From Cellulomonas sp. Root485 (lineage in GTDB: Bacteria > Actinomycetota > Actinomycetes > Actinomycetales > Cellulomonadaceae): a stretch of DNA of 64,000 bases. A program made the position numbers and the translations under genes. Where the stretch lies: NCBI RefSeq assembly GCF_001426705.1, contig NZ_LMFC01000004.1:124001-188000 (forward strand). The letters run 5' to 3'. The notes beneath the pieces are model-generated. The model was not told where the DNA came from and ran no database searches. It saw only the letters and a program-made list of their open reading frames with translations. How positions within the stretch are numbered: the stretch's first letter is position 1; each line of letters begins with the position of its first letter. Positions 36,556 to 45,544 of the stretch are shown in pieces.

Positions 36556-37316
36556 GAGACCGTCCTCCGTTCGATGCGCTTGTCGGTGGCCTCGTCGGGT
36601 GAAAGTGCGACCACCCGGTCGACGAAGATCCCGGGCAGATGGACGCAGTCGGGATCCAGGGAGCCGACGGGGACGAGCTCCTCGACCTCCGCGATGGTCA
36701 CCGCGCCGGCGGCCGCGCACAGCGGGTTGAAGTTCCGCGCCGACGCGTGGAAGACGAGGTTTCCGTGCCGGTCGCCGCGTGCGGCGCGCACCAGCGCGTA
36801 GTCCGCGGTGATGGCTTCCTCCCGGACGAACTCGTGCGCGACACCTCGCACGGTGAACGTTTCCACGGGCTTCGGCGGCGAGGAGACGAGCACCGAACCG
36901 TCGGGGGAGTACCGCCACGGCAACCCTCCGGAGGCCACCAGCGTGCCCACACCGGTGCGGGTGTAGAAGGCGGCGATCCCGCTCCCACCTGCACGAAGAC
37001 GTTCCGCGAGCGTGCCCTGCGGGGTCAGCTCCACCTCGAGCTCGCCGGCCAGGTACTGCCGCGCGAACTCCTTGTTCTCGCCGACGTACGACGCGACGAT
37101 GCGCCGGATGCGACCCGCCTGCAGCAGCAGCCCGAGCCCCCAGTCGTCCACGCCGCAGTTGTTGCTCACGACCTCCAGGTCCTGGACGCCTGAGTCGAGC
37201 AGAGCGCGGATCAGCACGCTCGGGATACCGCACAAGCCGAACCCACCGACCGCGAGGGTCGCCCCGTCGGGGATGTCGGCTACCGCCTCGACGGCGGACT
37301 GGACGACCTTGTCCAT
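36552..37316 (-). CDS. scoA: 3-oxoacid CoA-transferase subunit A
   Basis: 254 residues. [22 protein letters not shown] near the start is the CoA-binding glycine loop of the alpha subunit; [40 protein letters not shown] and FYTRTGVGT follow in family order. It forms a heteromer with the B subunit encoded immediately downstream. First gene of the three-gene ketone-body operon, divergent from bkdA with 157 bases between. Length is slightly above the usual 230 because of an extended C-terminus. Confidence 0.93.
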   Translation of the reverse strand: MDKVVQSAVEAVADIPDGATLAVGGFGLCGIPSVLIRALLDSGVQDLEVVSNNCGVDDWGLGLLLQAGRIRRIVASYVGENKEFARQYLAGELEVELTPQGTLAERLRAGGSGIAAFYTRTGVGTLVASGGLPWRYSPDGSVLVSSPPKPVETFTVRGVAHEFVREEAITADYALVRAARGDRHGNLVFHASARNFNPLCAAAGAVTIAEVEELVPVGSLDPDCVHLPGIFVDRVVALSPDEATDKRIERRTVS

Positions 37317-37381
37317 TACTGCCTCCTGTCGACGACGTCATTGTGCGCCGACTGATCGACACTCGCGCCAGCCCATGGGCA

Positions 37382-37393
37382 CAAGGTCCCTTG
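37382..37393. promoter_or_regulatory. Short inverted repeat in the scoA/bkdA divergent promoter
   Basis: CAAGG-TC-CCTTG, 12 bases, roughly midway between scoA and bkdA. It is the only obvious symmetric element in this 157-base gap. The TetR palindrome seen upstream of accD1 is not repeated here, so the two halves of the pathway may be controlled separately. Weak on its own. Confidence 0.25.
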
Positions 37394-37473
37394 CGGACTT
37401 ACCCTGGCGGGACATCAGGCAATGGGGCCTAGCTTCACGAGAGCGACGGTTCCGCCACCAGACGGAGCGAAAC

Positions 37474-38595
37474 ATGTTGCGTACAGATGTGTCACCCGGC
37501 CGTGCCCTGCCCACCCATCAGCAGGCGGAAGCGCTGCAGCTGGTGACCCCCGACGGTGTCCGTCGAGACGACCCTGTGTATGACCCGGTGGTCGCCGACG
37601 TCGACGACGAGAAGCTCCTGGCGCTGTACGAGGACATGGTCGTCGTGCGCCGCTTCGACACCGAGGCCGTCGCGCTCCAGCGCCAGGGACAGCTCGGGCT
37701 GTGGCCGCCGCTGCTGGGCCAGGAGGCCGCGCAGATCGGCTCCGCCCGCGCGCTGCGCAGCGACGACTTCGTGTTCAGCAGCTACCGCGAGAACGGTGTG
37801 GCGTACTGCCGCGGCGCCCAGCCCACCGACCTCATGCGCGTGTGGCGGGGAACGGCTCTGGCGGGCTGGGACCCGCGGGCGATCGGCATGGCGACGCCGC
37901 AGGTGATGATCGGCTCGCAGACGCTGCACGCCACCGGGTACGCGCTCGGGTGCGTCAAGGACGGCGTCGACTCCGTCGCCGTCGCGTACTTCGGCGACGG
38001 CGCCACCAGCAAGGGCGACGTGCACGAGGCGATGGTCTTCGCGGCGACGTTCGCGGCCCCCGTGATCTCCTTCTGCCAGAACAACCAGTGGGCGATCTCG
38101 GAGCCGGTCGGCCTGCAGGCGCAGCGCCCGATCGTCGACCGCGCCGCCGGCTACGGCATCCCCGGCATCCGGGTCGACGGCAACGACGTCCTCGCGGTGC
38201 TGGCCGCGATGCGCGTCGCGCTCGACCGGGCGCGACGCGGCGACGGTCCGACGTTCATCGAGGCCGTGACGTACCGGATGGGCCCGCACACGACGTCCGA
38301 CGACCCCACCCGCTACGTCGACCCGTCGGACAAGGCGGAGTGGTCGGCCAAGGACCCGATCGCGCGGATCGAACGCCTGCTGACGGCCCGAGGGGCGCTC
38401 ACCGACGAGCGCGCCGCGGAGATCACGGCGAAGGCCGACACCTTCGCCGCGCAGATGCGCGAGGGCTGCTACGGCCTGCCCACGCCCGAGCCGCTGAGCG
38501 TCTTCGAGGACGTCTTCGTCGAGCCGACACCGGAGCTCGAACGGCAGCGCAGCCAGTACGCCGCCTACCTCGCGATGTTCGACGAGGAGGCGTGA
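37474..38595 (+). CDS. bkdA: Branched-chain 2-oxoacid dehydrogenase E1 alpha subunit
   Basis: 373 residues. The thiamine-diphosphate motif GDGATSKGDVHEAMVFAA...NN is intact, and FSSYRENGVAYCRGAQP plus the phosphorylation-loop-like YRMGPHTTSDDPTRY match the E1 alpha of 2-oxoacid dehydrogenases. With the E1 beta and E2 genes it decarboxylates a 2-oxoacid. The Mycobacterium Rv2497c homologue, once called pdhA, was shown to belong to a branched-chain keto-acid complex, so I prefer bkd to pdh, given the leucine genes around it. ATG has GGAG eight bases upstream. It overlaps E1 beta by one base (TGATG). Confidence 0.88.
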   Translation: MLRTDVSPGRALPTHQQAEALQLVTPDGVRRDDPVYDPVVADVDDEKLLALYEDMVVVRRFDTEAVALQRQGQLGLWPPLLGQEAAQIGSARALRSDDFVFSSYRENGVAYCRGAQPTDLMRVWRGTALAGWDPRAIGMATPQVMIGSQTLHATGYALGCVKDGVDSVAVAYFGDGATSKGDVHEAMVFAATFAAPVISFCQNNQWAISEPVGLQAQRPIVDRAAGYGIPGIRVDGNDVLAVLAAMRVALDRARRGDGPTFIEAVTYRMGPHTTSDDPTRYVDPSDKAEWSAKDPIARIERLLTARGALTDERAAEITAKADTFAAQMREGCYGLPTPEPLSVFEDVFVEPTPELERQRSQYAAYLAMFDEEA

Positions 38596-39602
38596 TGGCC
38601 ACGATGACCCTGGCGGCCGCCCTCAACAGCGGCCTGCGGCACGCGCTCGACGACGACCCCACGGTGGTCCTGCTCGGTGAGGACATCGGCACGCTCGGCG
38701 GGGTGTTCCGGGTGACCGACGGGCTCCAGCGCGACTTCGGCGTCGACCGCGTCATGGACACGCCGCTTGCCGAGGCCGGGATCATGGGCGTCGCCGTCGG
38801 CCTCGCCTACCGCGGGTACCGGCCGGTCGTGGAGATCCAGTTCGACGGGTTCGTGTACCCGGCGGTCGACCAGCTGGTGACCCAGGTCGCGCGGATCCAC
38901 TACCGGACCGGCGGTGCGGTGCGCATGCCGATCACCGTGCGGATCCCGTACGGCGGCGGCATCGGAGCGGTCGAGCACCACTCCGAGTCGCCCGAGGCGT
39001 ACTTCGCGCACACGCCCGGCCTGCGCGTGGTCACGTGCGCGAGCCCGCAGGACGCCCACACGATGATCCGCCAGGCAATCGCGTGCGACGACCCTGTGGT
39101 GTTCTTCGAGCCGAAGCGTCGGTACTGGGTCAAGGGCGACGTCGACGAGTCGATGCACGACGCGCCGCTGCTCGACCGCGCCCGCGTCGTCGTCGAGGGC
39201 ACCGACGTCACGCTCGCCACCTACGGCCCGCTCGTCATCACCGCGCGCGACGCGGCCCTCGCCGCGCAGGACGACGGCCTGTCCGTCGAGGTCGTGGACC
39301 TGCGCTCCCTGTCGCCGGTCGACCTCGACACGCTCGAGGTCTCCGTCCGCAAGACCGGCCGGCTGGTGGTCTCGCACGAGGCCCAGGCCAGCGGCGGGCT
39401 CGGCGCGGAGATCGTCGCGAGCATCACCGACCGCTGCTTCGACATCCTCAAGGCCGCGCCCGCGCGCGTGACCGGGTTCGACACCCCGTACCCGGCCGCG
39501 AAGCTCGAGGAGCACTTCCTGCCCAACCTGGACCGGATGCTCGACGCCGTCGACCGCGTGATGGGCAGACAGCACTCCCTGACCGGATGGAGGGCGTCAT
39601 GA
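38595..39602 (+). CDS. bkdB: Branched-chain 2-oxoacid dehydrogenase E1 beta subunit
   Basis: 335 residues. LLGEDIGTLGGVFRVTDGLQ, TPLAEAGIMGVAVGLAYRGY, VEIQFDGFVYPAVDQ and the C-terminal EVVDLRSLSPVDLDTLEVSVRKT are the regular E1 beta blocks. EHHSESPEAYFAHTPGLRVV binds near the thiamine cofactor of the alpha subunit. It completes the alpha2beta2 decarboxylase. Coupled both ways: TGATG from E1 alpha, ATGA into E2. Confidence 0.9.
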   Translation: MATMTLAAALNSGLRHALDDDPTVVLLGEDIGTLGGVFRVTDGLQRDFGVDRVMDTPLAEAGIMGVAVGLAYRGYRPVVEIQFDGFVYPAVDQLVTQVARIHYRTGGAVRMPITVRIPYGGGIGAVEHHSESPEAYFAHTPGLRVVTCASPQDAHTMIRQAIACDDPVVFFEPKRRYWVKGDVDESMHDAPLLDRARVVVEGTDVTLATYGPLVITARDAALAAQDDGLSVEVVDLRSLSPVDLDTLEVSVRKTGRLVVSHEAQASGGLGAEIVASITDRCFDILKAAPARVTGFDTPYPAAKLEEHFLPNLDRMLDAVDRVMGRQHSLTGWRAS

Positions 39603-40999
39603 CCACGATCAAGACCGTGACGTTGCCGGACCTCGGCGAGGGCCTGACCGAGTCGGACCTGGTCGAGTGGGTGGTGGCCGTCGGTGACACCGTCGAGCTC
39701 AACCAGGTGGTCGCCGAGGTGGAGACAGCGAAGGCGCTGGTCCAGCTGCCGTCGCCGTACGCCGGGGTGGTCGCCGAGCTGCTGGTCGAGCCGGGCGCGA
39801 CCGTGCCCGTCGGGACCGGGCTCCTCACGATCGCGGTGGAGGAGCCGGCGATGGTCGACGAGGTCGCGGCGCCGGAACCGGAGCCGACGGCCGATGCCCC
39901 GGCGTCGAAGGAGGCCGCGGCACCCGAACGGACCGCAGTGCTCGTCGGGTACGGCCCCCTTGTCGAGGGGACGTCGCGACCGCGGCGCAAGTCCCGGTCG
40001 GCCGACTGGGCAGCGGCGCACGCCGTCGCCGACGACGTCGGGCTCGCGCTCGCGGGCGGACGGATCGGGCCGAAGGTGCTGCCGCCGGTCCGCAAGCTCG
40101 CGCACGACCTGGGCGTCGACCTGAACAAGATGGTCGGCTCCGGCAAGGACGGGATGATCACGCGCGACGACGTCCTGCGGGCGGTGTCGGGCGTGGAGGT
40201 CTCCCCGGCCGCCCGCCGTCCCGACGCGTTGTCGGCCGCGCATCGGCCCGGTCTCGCGCGGCCCCTCACGGAGGCTCCGCCCCGACCCGACGCCGAGGCG
40301 CGCGAGGTGCGGACTCCCGTCGCGGGGGTCCGCAAGCAGACCGCCGCCGCGATGGTGGCCAGCGCGTTCACGGCTCCGCACGCGTCGACGTCGCTGACGG
40401 TCGACGTGACACCCACGCTGGAGCTGCTCGCTCAGTTCCAGCAGGACCGCGCGCTCGACGGCCACCGGATCTCGATCCTCACCCTCGTCGCCAAGGCGGT
40501 CACGATCGCCGTCGGCCGCAACCCGTCGGTCAACGCGCACTGGGACGAGGCCGCCGGGGAGATCGTCCAGTACGGGTACGTGAACCTGGGCATCGCTGCG
40601 GCGACCCCGCGCGGGCTGCTGGTGCCGAATGTCAAGGACGCCGACCGGCTCCGGCTGCCGGACCTGGCCGACGCGATCGGGCACCTGACGCAAGAGGCGC
40701 GGGCGGGCACGACGACACCGGCGGACCTGGCCGGAGGGACCATCACGATCACCAACATCGGGGTCTTCGGCGTCGACACGGGCACACCGATCCTGGTGCC
40801 CGGGCAGGCGGCGATCCTGGCGACGGGGGCGATCCGGCGTCAGCCGTGGGAGTTCCAGGACGAGATCGCGCTGCGCAGCGTGATGACGCTGAGCCTGTCG
40901 TTCGACCACCGCCTGGTCGACGGCGCCGAGGCCGCACGGTTCCTCGCGGACGTCGGACGGATCCTGGCGCGCCCGGGCGCCGTGCTCGCGATGGTGTAG
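39599..40999 (+). CDS. bkdC: Dihydrolipoyl acyltransferase E2 of branched-chain complex
   Basis: 466 residues. A single N-terminal lipoyl domain (1-80) with the modified Lys in EVETAKALVQ; an Ala/Pro/Glu linker; the E1/E3-binding domain PPVRKLAHDLGVDLNKMVGSG (about 163-195); and a C-terminal acyltransferase with the catalytic SFDHRLVDGAEAARF. It transfers the acyl group from lipoate to CoA, giving isovaleryl-, isobutyryl- or 2-methylbutyryl-CoA. No E3 gene lies nearby, so a shared dihydrolipoyl dehydrogenase encoded elsewhere is expected. Confidence 0.9.
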   Translation: MTTIKTVTLPDLGEGLTESDLVEWVVAVGDTVELNQVVAEVETAKALVQLPSPYAGVVAELLVEPGATVPVGTGLLTIAVEEPAMVDEVAAPEPEPTADAPASKEAAAPERTAVLVGYGPLVEGTSRPRRKSRSADWAAAHAVADDVGLALAGGRIGPKVLPPVRKLAHDLGVDLNKMVGSGKDGMITRDDVLRAVSGVEVSPAARRPDALSAAHRPGLARPLTEAPPRPDAEAREVRTPVAGVRKQTAAAMVASAFTAPHASTSLTVDVTPTLELLAQFQQDRALDGHRISILTLVAKAVTIAVGRNPSVNAHWDEAAGEIVQYGYVNLGIAAATPRGLLVPNVKDADRLRLPDLADAIGHLTQEARAGTTTPADLAGGTITITNIGVFGVDTGTPILVPGQAAILATGAIRRQPWEFQDEIALRSVMTLSLSFDHRLVDGAEAARFLADVGRILARPGAVLAMV

Positions 41000-41007
41000 C
41001 AGCCGTA

Positions 41008-41027
41008 TCTGATCGATTCTGATCGAT
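41008..41027 (+). repeat. Tandem TCTGATCGAT repeat upstream of secreted glycosidases
   Basis: Two exact copies of the 10-base unit (41008-41017, 41018-41027). The second copy runs into the palindrome TGATCGATCA (41020-41029), and GATCGATC recurs at 41054-41061. The cluster lies 140 bases before the GH5 start in otherwise plain intergenic DNA, so it may hold an operator. Confidence 0.45.
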
Positions 41028-41170
41028 CAAGTACTGATGCGTTTCACCGTGTCGATCGATCTTGACCGAGTCGCGGGCGGATGTGACGGTAGCCGACGTC
41101 CTGACATGCAGGACGGCAGCCTCGCCAGGCCCCCTGACACGTGCAGCGTCGCACAGACAAGGTCGACACC

Positions 41171-42661
41171 ATGAGCGTCCCAGACTCCCGCGCGTCCGCA
41201 GCGCGCACCCTCCGTCGCCGCGTGGTCAGCGTGCTGTGCGCCCTGGCGCTGCTGCCGTTGGCCGCCTTGGCCGCACCGTCGCCCGCCACTGCCGCGACCT
41301 CGCAGTTCCGTGGGATGAACTGGGCGGTGACCGGGGACAACTTCAGCACCGGTCCGCTGGTCATCGACGGGCTGAGCAGCTCCGACAGCTACGCGGCCGT
41401 CCAGGCCACGGCGAACGCGGTGTTCGACGACATGCAGTCGACCCTCGGCATCAACACGGTGCGGCTGCCGGTCAACACCCACACCGTGGGGACCGCGTGG
41501 TGGAACAGCTACCGCGGCGTGATCGACGCGGCCACCGCCCGGGGCTGGAAGGTCGTGCTCGCGTACTGGGAGGACGGCGCCGCCTCCGGGGGCCGGATCA
41601 CCAACCTGACGGCCTTCCATGCGATGTGGTCCACCGTGGTCTCGCAGTACGGGTCCAACGGCCTGGTCTACTTCGAGCCGATGAACGAGCCGCACGGCTA
41701 CTCGTCGGCCGAGTGGCGCAACGTCGCCGCCGACTGGCTCGTCCGCCACAGCGCGGTGCCGGACGGAAGGGTGCTCATCGGCGGGACCGGCTTCAGCCAG
41801 GACCTGCGCGACGTCTGCAACGACAGCCGGTTCGCGAGCACGCTGCTCTCGTTCCACACCTACGCGTTCTTCTACGGCGCGAACACCTACGACGGCTGGC
41901 GCAGCAACATCACGACCCGGCTCGGCAGCTGCGCGTCACGCGCCGTCGCGACCGAGTTCGGCGCCCCGATGAACGGTGGGCTCAACTACGGCGACGCGAG
42001 CAGCACCGACAACTTCGTCCGCTACATCCGCGCCATCACCCAGGTCATGCGAGACACCGGCATGGGCGGCACGTACTGGCCGGCGCTCGGCGGCAAGCCC
42101 GGGACCATCGGTTACGACTGGTACTCGACCTACGCGAAGACCGGCAGCGGCGCGAACGCCAACCTGACCGTCCGCAGCGCGTCCGGTGCGAACCGCCTGC
42201 GCTGGGCGTGGGGTGACGCGGTCGACCCGAACACCGGAAACGGGGCCGCCGGCTCGACCGTGCGGATCGTCAACAGCGCCTCGGCCAAGTGCATCGACGT
42301 GGTGGGCGGCTCGACCGCGAACAACGCCGAGATCATCCAGTACACCTGCGGCAGCGCCGCCAACCAGCAGTGGCGGCTGACCGACGTCGGCAACGGGTAC
42401 GTGAACGTGGTGGCAGCGCACTCCGGCAAGTGCCTGGACGTGACGGCTGCCTCCACGGCCGACGGTGCCGCGGTCATCCAGTACACCTGCGGGAGCGGCA
42501 CCAACCAGCAGTGGCAGCGGCGAGCGGTCGGCAGCTCCTTCCAGCTCGTGGCACGCCACTCGGGCAAGTGCCTCGACGTGCCGTCCTCGTCCACGGCCAA
42601 CGGCACGCGCCTCAAGCAGTACACCTGCAACAGCGGCACCAACCAGCTGTGGTCGTCGTGA
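41171..42661 (+). CDS. Secreted GH5 glycosidase with CBM13, probable endo-beta-1,6-galactanase
   Basis: 496 residues. A basic N-terminus (RRRVVS), hydrophobic core and SPATAAT give a Sec signal peptide. Residues about 45-345 are a GH5 barrel with acid/base Glu in FEPMNEPHGY and nucleophile Glu in ATEFGAPM. The C-terminus is a ricin-B/CBM13 trefoil of three units, each ending in QxW (NQQW, NQQW, NQLW). The pairing with a GH43 exo-galactanase-like gene, and the known GH5-CBM13 endo-beta-1,6-galactanase of Streptomyces avermitilis, lead me to suggest arabinogalactan side chains as substrate; GH5 is too broad to prove this. ATG at 41171 is favoured over GTG at 41141 because of AAGG before it. Confidence 0.8.
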   Translation: MSVPDSRASAARTLRRRVVSVLCALALLPLAALAAPSPATAATSQFRGMNWAVTGDNFSTGPLVIDGLSSSDSYAAVQATANAVFDDMQSTLGINTVRLPVNTHTVGTAWWNSYRGVIDAATARGWKVVLAYWEDGAASGGRITNLTAFHAMWSTVVSQYGSNGLVYFEPMNEPHGYSSAEWRNVAADWLVRHSAVPDGRVLIGGTGFSQDLRDVCNDSRFASTLLSFHTYAFFYGANTYDGWRSNITTRLGSCASRAVATEFGAPMNGGLNYGDASSTDNFVRYIRAITQVMRDTGMGGTYWPALGGKPGTIGYDWYSTYAKTGSGANANLTVRSASGANRLRWAWGDAVDPNTGNGAAGSTVRIVNSASAKCIDVVGGSTANNAEIIQYTCGSAANQQWRLTDVGNGYVNVVAAHSGKCLDVTAASTADGAAVIQYTCGSGTNQQWQRRAVGSSFQLVARHSGKCLDVPSSSTANGTRLKQYTCNSGTNQLWSS

Positions 42662-44082
42662 GGGCCTTCCGCCCACTGGCCGCCCTGCTCGCCTCGCTGC
42701 TCACCCTCGGGCTGGTCGCGTCGGCAGCCGTGGCCGCGACGGTCACGGTCACCAACGGGACACAGTTCCGGGACACCGGCGGTGCTCCGGTGCACGCCCA
42801 CGGCGGTGGCGTGCTCAAGGTCGGGTCGTACTACTACTGGTTCGGCGAGGACCGGAACGCCGACGACAGCTTCCGCTACGTCTCCGTGTACCGCTCGACC
42901 GACCTGGTCACGTGGGAGTTCCGCAACCACGTCCTGACCGAGGCGTCCGCGCCCGAGCTCGACTCCGGCAACATCGAGCGCCCCAAGGTCATCTACAACG
43001 CTTCGACCGGCCGGTTCGTCATGTGGATGCACAAGGAGCAGGCCGGGAACTACTCGGAGGCCCGCGTCGCGGTCGCCTCGTCGGCCACCGTCGACGGGAC
43101 CTACACGTACCACGGCAGCTTCCGGCCGCTCGGGCACATGTCCCGCGACCTCACCCTGTTCAACGACAACGGCACCGCGTACCTGGTCTCGGCCGCGCGC
43201 GACAACTACGACCTGCACATCTACCGGCTGACGTCCGACTACCTGGGGATCGACAGCCTCGTCGCCAACCCGTGGCCGGGCGGGCACCGCGAGGCTCCGG
43301 CAGTCTTCAAGCGCGGCAGCGTGTACTTCATGCTCACGTCCGGCGCGACCGGCTGGAGCCCCAACCAGGCGAAGTACGCCACCGCCACCAGCCTGGCGGG
43401 GCCGTGGTCGGGCTTCACCAACGTCGGCGACGGCACGACCTTCGGCTCCCAGCCCACGTACGTCCTGCCCGTCCAGGGCACGAGCACCACCAGCTACCTG
43501 TACCTGGGGGACCGGTGGGCGGGTGCGTGGGGCGGTGCCGTCCAGAGCTCGCAGTACGTCTGGCTCCCCATCGCGTTCCCGTCCGCCACGTCGATGTCGC
43601 TCACGTTCAGCCCGCAGATCACGGTCGACACGGCCACCGGCGTCGTGGCGGGCGTCGCGAGCACCCACTACCGGCTCACCAACCGGAACAGCGGGAAGGT
43701 GGCCGACGTCAGTGGCAGCTCCGGGGCCGACAGCGCGAACGTCCTGCAGTGGCAGTGGACCGGTGGGCTCAACCAGCAGTGGCGCTTCGAGGACGCCGGC
43801 AACGGCTACTACCGGATCGTCAACCGCAACAGCGGCAAGTGCCTCGACGTCGTCGGCGGCTCGACGGCGGACCGCGCCGACGTCGTGCAGTACACCTGCA
43901 ACGGAGGGGCCAACCAGCAGTGGCTGTGGCAGGCCGAGAGCGGCGGCTACTCCACGCTCCGGGCAAGGCACAGCGGCAAGTGTCTCGAGGTCCTGTCCCG
44001 GTCGACGGCGGACGGCGGCGACATCGTGCAGTACGCCTGCAACGGTGGCACCAACCAGCAGTGGACCCGATCGACGACGTGA
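42658..44082 (+). CDS. Secreted GH43 glycosidase with CBM13, likely exo-beta-1,3-galactanase
   Basis: 474 residues from a GTG overlapping the GH5 stop (GTGA). Signal peptide about 1-28. The five-bladed GH43 domain starts APVHAHGGGVLKVGSYYYWFGEDR and continues SVYRSTDLVTWEF, NIERPKVIYNASTGRFVMWM and GHMSRDLTLFNDNGTAYLV. AHGGG and ERPKVIYN are typical of the subfamily acting on beta-1,3-galactan (GH43_24), whose characterised members lack the usual catalytic base. The CBM13 trefoil follows (three QxW units). It should release galactose from the arabinogalactan backbone, complementing the GH5 partner. Coupled translation suggests fixed stoichiometry. Confidence 0.8.
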   Translation: MRAFRPLAALLASLLTLGLVASAAVAATVTVTNGTQFRDTGGAPVHAHGGGVLKVGSYYYWFGEDRNADDSFRYVSVYRSTDLVTWEFRNHVLTEASAPELDSGNIERPKVIYNASTGRFVMWMHKEQAGNYSEARVAVASSATVDGTYTYHGSFRPLGHMSRDLTLFNDNGTAYLVSAARDNYDLHIYRLTSDYLGIDSLVANPWPGGHREAPAVFKRGSVYFMLTSGATGWSPNQAKYATATSLAGPWSGFTNVGDGTTFGSQPTYVLPVQGTSTTSYLYLGDRWAGAWGGAVQSSQYVWLPIAFPSATSMSLTFSPQITVDTATGVVAGVASTHYRLTNRNSGKVADVSGSSGADSANVLQWQWTGGLNQQWRFEDAGNGYYRIVNRNSGKCLDVVGGSTADRADVVQYTCNGGANQQWLWQAESGGYSTLRARHSGKCLEVLSRSTADGGDIVQYACNGGTNQQWTRSTT

Positions 44083-44116
44083 CAAAGCGCTGGGACGGCG
44101 TGGCTAGGGTGCCCGG

Positions 44117-45517
44117 GTGCCACCTCTCCTGCCCCGCTCGACCCCCGCTGCCTCGGGGGTGTCGGCCGACGCGCTGACCGCACTCCTGGACCGGATCGAG
44201 GCGTCCGGCGTCGAGCTCCACTCGCTCATGGTCGTGCGTCACGGTCACGTCGTCGCCGAAGGCTGGTGGGCGCCCTACTCGGCCGACCGCCCCCACCTGC
44301 TCTACTCGCTGACCAAGTCGTTCACCTCGGTCGCGGTGGGCATCGCGATCGGCGACGGGCTGCTCTCGCTGGACGACCGCGTGGTGGACGTGCTGCCCGA
44401 CCACGTCCCCGCCGACGCCTCGGACCAGGCGCGCCGACTGACTGTCCACCACCTGCTGTCGATGACGACCGGGCACCGACCGGACAGCCTGGCGGAGGCC
44501 TGGGAGCTGGAGCCCGACGACCTGGTGCAGGGTTTCCTGCGCGCGGCCATGCCCGACGTCGAGGGCACCCGGCACGAGTACGACAACGCGACCACGTTCG
44601 TGCTGGCCCGGATGGTGGAGCGGGTCACGGGCCGGGGCCTCCCCGAGTGGCTGGACGAGCGCCTCTTCGGTCCCATGGGCATCGACCACGCCGAGTGGGA
44701 CCGGGTGGCCAGCGGTGCCGCCTTCGGGTTCCACGGGCTGCACCTGACGACCGAGGCGGTGGCCGCGTTCGGTGAGCTGCTGCTGCGCGGTGGCGTGTGG
44801 GACGGACGGCAGCTGGTGGCGCGCGAGTGGGTGGAGCTCGCGACCCGGCACCACGTCGACAGCGTGGACGTCAAGGCCGGCTCGGACGACGCCGACTTCT
44901 CCTGCGGCTACGGCTACCAGTTCTGGCGGTCGCGGCACGGCTACCACGGTCACGGTGCCTTCGGTCAGCAGTGCGTGGTGGTTCCGTCGCACGACCTCGT
45001 GGTCGCCGTGACCGCTCAGGGGGAGGCCCAGGAGGTGTTCGACGCGCTGTGGGAGTGCCTGCTGCCCGGCATCGACGGGGTCGGGAACGACGAGGTCCTC
45101 GCCGAGCGGCTGCGGCACCTGTCGCTCCCGCCGGTGGCGGGGTCGTCCGACGAGCGTCCGGTCGAGGCGACGGTCGACGCGACCGTGGAGGGCTCGGCTC
45201 TGCCCGACGGGACGGCCGTCGTCGTCGATCCCGTCGCCGGTGGCTGGCGCGTGCACCTCGGACAGTCCCTGGACATCGAGGTCGGCCACGGCGAGTGGCG
45301 GGAGAGCGCACCGCTCGGCCGACCCGTCGTCGCGTCGGGCGCCTGGCAGGGCGACACGTTCGTCGCCGACCTGTGCGTCATCACGACCCCGCACCGGGTC
45401 CGTCTCGTGGTCGACGCGGGAACTGCGGTCGCGACCTGGAGCACGGTGCCGCTGACCGGCCCCCGCCTGGACCTCCACCTGCGCTCGCCGCTGATGACCC
45501 GGCCCGACGTCAGCTAG
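44117..45517 (+). CDS. Serine hydrolase, class C beta-lactamase family
   Basis: 466 residues, no clear signal peptide. The penicillin-binding fold is shown by SxxK in YSLTKSFTSVAVGIAI (about 67), the Tyr-x-Asn in HEYDNATTFVLARMVE, and HGHGAFGQ in place of KTG. The ~130-residue C-terminal extension is a beta-rich domain often seen in actinobacterial esterase/peptidase members. Members include esterases, D-aminopeptidases and lactamases; the sequence does not say which. It begins 34 bases after the GH43 gene and could be in that operon, for example as an esterase deacylating hemicellulose, but this is only context. Confidence 0.8.
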   Translation: MPPLLPRSTPAASGVSADALTALLDRIEASGVELHSLMVVRHGHVVAEGWWAPYSADRPHLLYSLTKSFTSVAVGIAIGDGLLSLDDRVVDVLPDHVPADASDQARRLTVHHLLSMTTGHRPDSLAEAWELEPDDLVQGFLRAAMPDVEGTRHEYDNATTFVLARMVERVTGRGLPEWLDERLFGPMGIDHAEWDRVASGAAFGFHGLHLTTEAVAAFGELLLRGGVWDGRQLVAREWVELATRHHVDSVDVKAGSDDADFSCGYGYQFWRSRHGYHGHGAFGQQCVVVPSHDLVVAVTAQGEAQEVFDALWECLLPGIDGVGNDEVLAERLRHLSLPPVAGSSDERPVEATVDATVEGSALPDGTAVVVDPVAGGWRVHLGQSLDIEVGHGEWRESAPLGRPVVASGAWQGDTFVADLCVITTPHRVRLVVDAGTAVATWSTVPLTGPRLDLHLRSPLMTRPDVS

Positions 45518-45544
45518 GACCGCGCGCGTCCGTCGTCCCACGAG

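Noticed and set aside
44117..45517. Serine hydrolase as an antibiotic-resistance beta-lactamase
   Set aside because: The KTG motif is replaced by HGHG, there is no clear signal peptide, and most such proteins are esterases or peptidases.
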